64,000 bases of DNA from contig NZ_JAFBCN010000001.1 in NCBI RefSeq assembly GCF_016907755.1, forward strand, positions 2,542,001 through 2,606,000, written 5' to 3'. Position numbers and translations under genes: made by a program. How positions within the stretch are numbered: the stretch's first letter is position 1; every line of letters starts with the position of its first letter. This DNA comes from Cellulosimicrobium cellulans. Its GTDB lineage: Bacteria > Actinomycetota > Actinomycetes > Actinomycetales > Cellulomonadaceae. Positions 61,118 through 64,000 of this stretch are shown here, in pieces. The notes under the pieces are model-generated. The model worked only from the letters and a program-made list of their open reading frames with translations, was not told the DNA's origin and made no database searches.

Positions 61118-63366
61118 CCGAGCCGCGCCCGGTGCGACCCGACGCCGCTTCGGCCCGGGCGGTCGTCGCGGAGGGGGACGCCCTCGCTGGGCTGCTCGCG
61201 GCGTTCGCGGCTGCACCCGGTGCCGCGCGCGAGCAGGTGCGCGGTGCGTTCGGCGACAGCCGTGAGGAGAAGGTCGTCGCCCGGCTCGACACGGTGGACG
61301 TCGCGTCGCTGCGCGACGTGACGCGCGAGCGGTTGCGGCTCGGGGCGCTCGCGGACGCGGGCGTGCGGACGGTCGGGGAGGTCGCGCGGCTCGGGCGCGA
61401 CGGCCTGGAGAAGCTCCCCGACGTCGGGCCGCAGACCGCGACGCACCTGCTCGCCGCCGCCGAGCAGGTCGCGCGCGCGGTGCGCGAGAGCCTGCGCTTC
61501 CGGATCGACCTCACACCGACGGACCCGGTCGCGACCGCGCTCGTCCAGGCGCTGCACACGCTCGACCAGGCCGACGCCGCCCTCGCCCGGTACGGCGACC
61601 AGGCGCGCGCCGCGCTCGCGGCGCACGAGCGCGTGCACCACGACGCACGGGTCGCCGCGAGCGGGCCGCGCCGCCTGCTCGCGTGGGGCGAGCGGCGTCG
61701 TCGGGCGTTTGCGGCGGTGGCGACGCTCGCCGGGGTCGCAGAGCAGGCCCGGGAGACGGGGCTGGTCGAGGAGGCCCGCCGCGTCACCGCGCTCCTCGCG
61801 GAGCCCGCGCGCCCCTACGACGCCTGGGCGGACTTCCGGCGCCGGTCCGCGGCGTACTACGCGCTGCTCGACGGCGTCGCCCCCACCGGGCGCGACGTCG
61901 CCGCGGCGGCGGGCCACCTGCCCGCCGAGCTGGTCGACCGCGTCCAGACGCAGGCGCTCGACGAGTCGCTGCTGCGGGTCTCGCTGCGCGGGTACCAGGC
62001 GTTCGGGGCGCGCTTCGCGCTCGCGCAGCGGCGCGTCGTCCTGGGCGACGAGATGGGGCTCGGCAAGACCGTGCAGGCGATCGCCGTCATCGCGCACCTC
62101 CTCGCGCGCGGCGCGACGCACGCGCTCGTCGTGTGCCCCGCGAGCGTCCTGGAGAACTGGGTGCGCGAGCTGCGCGCGCACGCGGACCTCCCGGTCCACG
62201 CCGTGCACGGCGAGGAGCGCGACGGGGCCGCCGAGGCGTGGCGCGCGACCGGCGGCGTCGCGGTCGTGACGTTCGCGGGCCTGCGTCGCGCCGGGACCGA
62301 CGCCTTCGCGACGGCCGGGTCCGTCGGCCCCGCCGTGCTCGTCGTGGACGAGGCGCACTACGTGAAGAACCCGCTCGCGAAGCGCTCGGTTGCCGTCGCG
62401 GCGCTCGCGGACAGGTCGCCGCACGTGCTGCTCCTCACCGGGACGCCGATGGAGAACCGGGTCGCCGAGTTCCGCACCCTGCTCGGCTACCTCCAGCCCG
62501 AGCTCGCCGGGAGTCTCGACGCCGCGCACGGCGCGGCGGGCCCCGACGCGTTCCGGCACGCCGTGGCGCCCGCCTATCTGCGGCGCAACGCCGAGGACGT
62601 GCTCGAGGAGCTGCCCGAGCTCGTGCAGGTCGACGAGTGGGAGCGGCTCGGGGCGGTCGACGGCGCGGCGTACCGCGAGGCGGTCGCGGCGGGGTCGTTC
62701 ATGGCGATGCGGCGGGCGGCGTTCGCGGTCGAGCACCCGGAGGACTCGGCGAAGCTGCGCCGGCTCGTGGAGCTCGCGCGCGAGGCGGAGGAGAACGGGC
62801 GCAAGGTCGTGGTGTTCTCGTACTTCCGGGACGTGGTCGACGTCGTCGTGCGCGCGCTCGGCGACCTCGCGCTCGCTCCGCTGACCGGCTCGGTGCCCGC
62901 CCGGACGCGCCAGACGATCGTCGACGACTTCACCGCGGCCGCAGCACCGCGCGTGCTCGTGAGCCAGATCGACGTCGGGGGAGTGGGCCTCAACCTCCAG
63001 GCCGCCTCCGTCGTGATCCTGTGCGAGCCCCAGACCAAGCCCACGACCGAGGCGCAGGCCGTCGCCCGCGCCCACCGCATGGGTCAGGTCGAGACCGTCC
63101 AGGTGCACCGTCTGCTCACGGTCGACAGCGTCGACGAGCACCTCGTGCGCCTGCTCGGGACGAAGGCGCGGCTGTTCGACGCGTACGCGCGCCGCAGCGC
63201 GCTCGCCGAGGAGGTCGCGGGCGCGGTCGACGTGTCCGAGGCGTCGCTCGCGCGCGCGGTGGTCGACGCCGAGCGTGCCCGGCTGTTCGTCGACCCGGCG
63301 GTCACGTCCGTCGAGGATGCGCCCGCCGTCGACGCCGTCGGGGAGGACGAACCGGTCGAGCGCTGA
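61114..63366 (+). CDS. SNF2-family DEAD/DEAH-box helicase with N-terminal HhH region
   Basis: 750 residues. Residues about 75-115 hold a helix-hairpin-helix-like element (LEKLPDVGPQTATHLLAAAE). The two-lobed SNF2 motor has motif I GDEMGLGKTVQAI (about 311), motif II VVDEAHYVKN (about 410), LLTGTPMENR (about 440), VGGVGLNLQAASVVI (about 620) and motif VI ARAHRMGQ (about 652). It should translocate on duplex DNA. GTG 61114 overlaps the Doc stop (GTGA), so it is made with the toxin-antitoxin pair. No nuclease or methylase domain is fused. Confidence 0.88.
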   Translation: MTEPRPVRPDAASARAVVAEGDALAGLLAAFAAAPGAAREQVRGAFGDSREEKVVARLDTVDVASLRDVTRERLRLGALADAGVRTVGEVARLGRDGLEKLPDVGPQTATHLLAAAEQVARAVRESLRFRIDLTPTDPVATALVQALHTLDQADAALARYGDQARAALAAHERVHHDARVAASGPRRLLAWGERRRRAFAAVATLAGVAEQARETGLVEEARRVTALLAEPARPYDAWADFRRRSAAYYALLDGVAPTGRDVAAAAGHLPAELVDRVQTQALDESLLRVSLRGYQAFGARFALAQRRVVLGDEMGLGKTVQAIAVIAHLLARGATHALVVCPASVLENWVRELRAHADLPVHAVHGEERDGAAEAWRATGGVAVVTFAGLRRAGTDAFATAGSVGPAVLVVDEAHYVKNPLAKRSVAVAALADRSPHVLLLTGTPMENRVAEFRTLLGYLQPELAGSLDAAHGAAGPDAFRHAVAPAYLRRNAEDVLEELPELVQVDEWERLGAVDGAAYREAVAAGSFMAMRRAAFAVEHPEDSAKLRRLVELAREAEENGRKVVVFSYFRDVVDVVVRALGDLALAPLTGSVPARTRQTIVDDFTAAAAPRVLVSQIDVGGVGLNLQAASVVILCEPQTKPTTEAQAVARAHRMGQVETVQVHRLLTVDSVDEHLVRLLGTKARLFDAYARRSALAEEVAGAVDVSEASLARAVVDAERARLFVDPAVTSVEDAPAVDAVGEDEPVER

Positions 63367-63425
63367 CGCGGCGTCGTGCACCCGGTCGGCGCGCTTGCTG
63401 GTGCGGCACGGCATAGCGTGGCGTC

Positions 63426-64000
63426 ATGACCGCGACGGACGCCCTTCCCCCGCTCACCCCGCTGCCCGAGGACTGGTCCACGGCGCTCGCGGTCGTCGCC
63501 CATCCCGACGACATGGAGTTCGGCGCCGCCGCTGCGGTCGCGCGATGGACGGGGCAGGGCAAGCGGGTCGTGTACTGCATGGTCACGAGCGGCGAGGCCG
63601 GCATCGACGGCATGGATCCCGACGAGGCGCGGCGCGTGCGCGAGGCGGAGCAGGTCGAGTCCGGGCGGATCGTCGGCGTCGAGGAGGTCGAGTTCCTCGG
63701 GCTGCCCGACGGCGTGCTCGAGTACGGCCTGCCGCTGCGGCGGGCGATCGCGGGCGCGATCCGGCGCCACCGGCCCGACGTCGTCATCACCGGGAACTAC
63801 CGCGAGACGTTCCCGGGCGGGATGCTCAACCAGGCGGACCACATCGCGACGGGACGGGCCGTCGTGGACGCCGTGCGCGACGCGGGGAACCGGTGGGTGT
63901 TCCGCGAGCAGGTCGAGACGGACGGGGTCGAGCCCTGGGGTGGCGTGCGCCAGGTCTGGGTCGCGGCCTCGCCCGACGGCGCGCACGGCGTCGACGTGAG
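63426..64000 (+). CDS. PIG-L family deacetylase (partial, cut by window end)
   Basis: 191 complete codons are visible. The zinc-binding VVAHPDDMEFG (His26, Asp28, Asp29) and QADHIATGRAVVDAV are family motifs. Such enzymes de-N-acetylate sugars; mycothiol-pathway MshB/Mca proteins belong here, but this one is not clearly either. ATG 63426 is six bases after TAGCGT (63414-63419), a leaderless start separate from the helicase operon. Confidence 0.9.
   Translation, partial: MTATDALPPLTPLPEDWSTALAVVAHPDDMEFGAAAAVARWTGQGKRVVYCMVTSGEAGIDGMDPDEARRVREAEQVESGRIVGVEEVEFLGLPDGVLEYGLPLRRAIAGAIRRHRPDVVITGNYRETFPGGMLNQADHIATGRAVVDAVRDAGNRWVFREQVETDGVEPWGGVRQVWVAASPDGAHGVDV

Overview
The window is about 64 kb of very GC-rich (roughly 73-75%), gene-dense DNA from a chromosome of an actinobacterium. 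The signs are a SufR-SufBD-Rieske-SufCSUT cluster, SepH, DUF3093/DUF3159/DUF3710/DUF4193 proteins, a GuaB1-type enzyme, a TrkA pair, many GTG starts and many leaderless promoters (TANNNT-like -10 boxes 6-8 nt before the start codon). The mix of NirBD, pyruvate formate-lyase and Dxs fits a facultative Micrococcales member such as Cellulosimicrobium, Isoptericola or Cellulomonas. The genus is my inference, not a database result. Two blocks follow gene orders I recall from Mycobacterium tuberculosis: ctaA/ABC/sufR/sufBDCSUT (Rv1456c-Rv1466) and suhB/DUF4193/DUF3093/dut/DUF3710/OB-fold/DUF3159/TrkA pair/APC permease/TrmA-like (Rv2701c down to Rv2689c).

Layout. 1-6.8 kb: tail of an unknown gene, a DrrAB-type ABC exporter, a 743-bp gene-free region full of inverted and direct repeats, a patatin-like lipase, heme A synthase and a second ABC-2 exporter. 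7-14 kb: SufR and the Fe-S assembly operon. 14.2-15.7 kb: a membrane-anchored DUF2637-like protein with a C-terminal helix-turn-helix, bracketed by near-identical terminators. 15.9-19 kb: nirBD. 19.1-21.8 kb: a glycosyltransferase/acyltransferase pair and a YhhN protein. 21.8-25.2 kb: a sugar acetyltransferase, an XRE/MmyB regulator, a frameshifted zinc alcohol dehydrogenase and a decayed FitAB/VapBC toxin-antitoxin module. 25.2-31.2 kb: endonuclease V, ParC and a PatA-type acetyltransferase fusion. 31.3-46 kb: mostly housekeeping genes (phosphodiesterase, Tdk, SepH, TRIC channel, SuhB, DUF4193, Dut, potassium-uptake TrkA pair, APC permease, RNA methyltransferase). 46-57 kb: aconitase behind a long AT-rich palindrome, a lipoprotein, Nudix, GuaB1, Dxs, HAD and YbdK. 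57-60.4 kb: pflBA. 60.5-63.4 kb: a compact RHH antitoxin-Doc toxin-SNF2 helicase operon. 63.4 kb to the end: a PIG-L deacetylase cut by the window edge.

How it fits together. Iron-sulfur assembly (suf) sits near major Fe-S or heme users: heme A synthase (CtaA), NirB, aconitase and PflA. nirBD and pflBA both carry a dyad of the GGGAC-N4-GTCC type upstream, resembling the DosR/DevR hypoxia box, and pflB also carries a TGTGA-N6-TCACA site. This suggests shared oxygen or redox control. The most promising less-described unit is the translationally coupled RHH-Doc-SNF2 helicase operon, which has the look of a toxin-antitoxin-linked defence or DNA-maintenance module.
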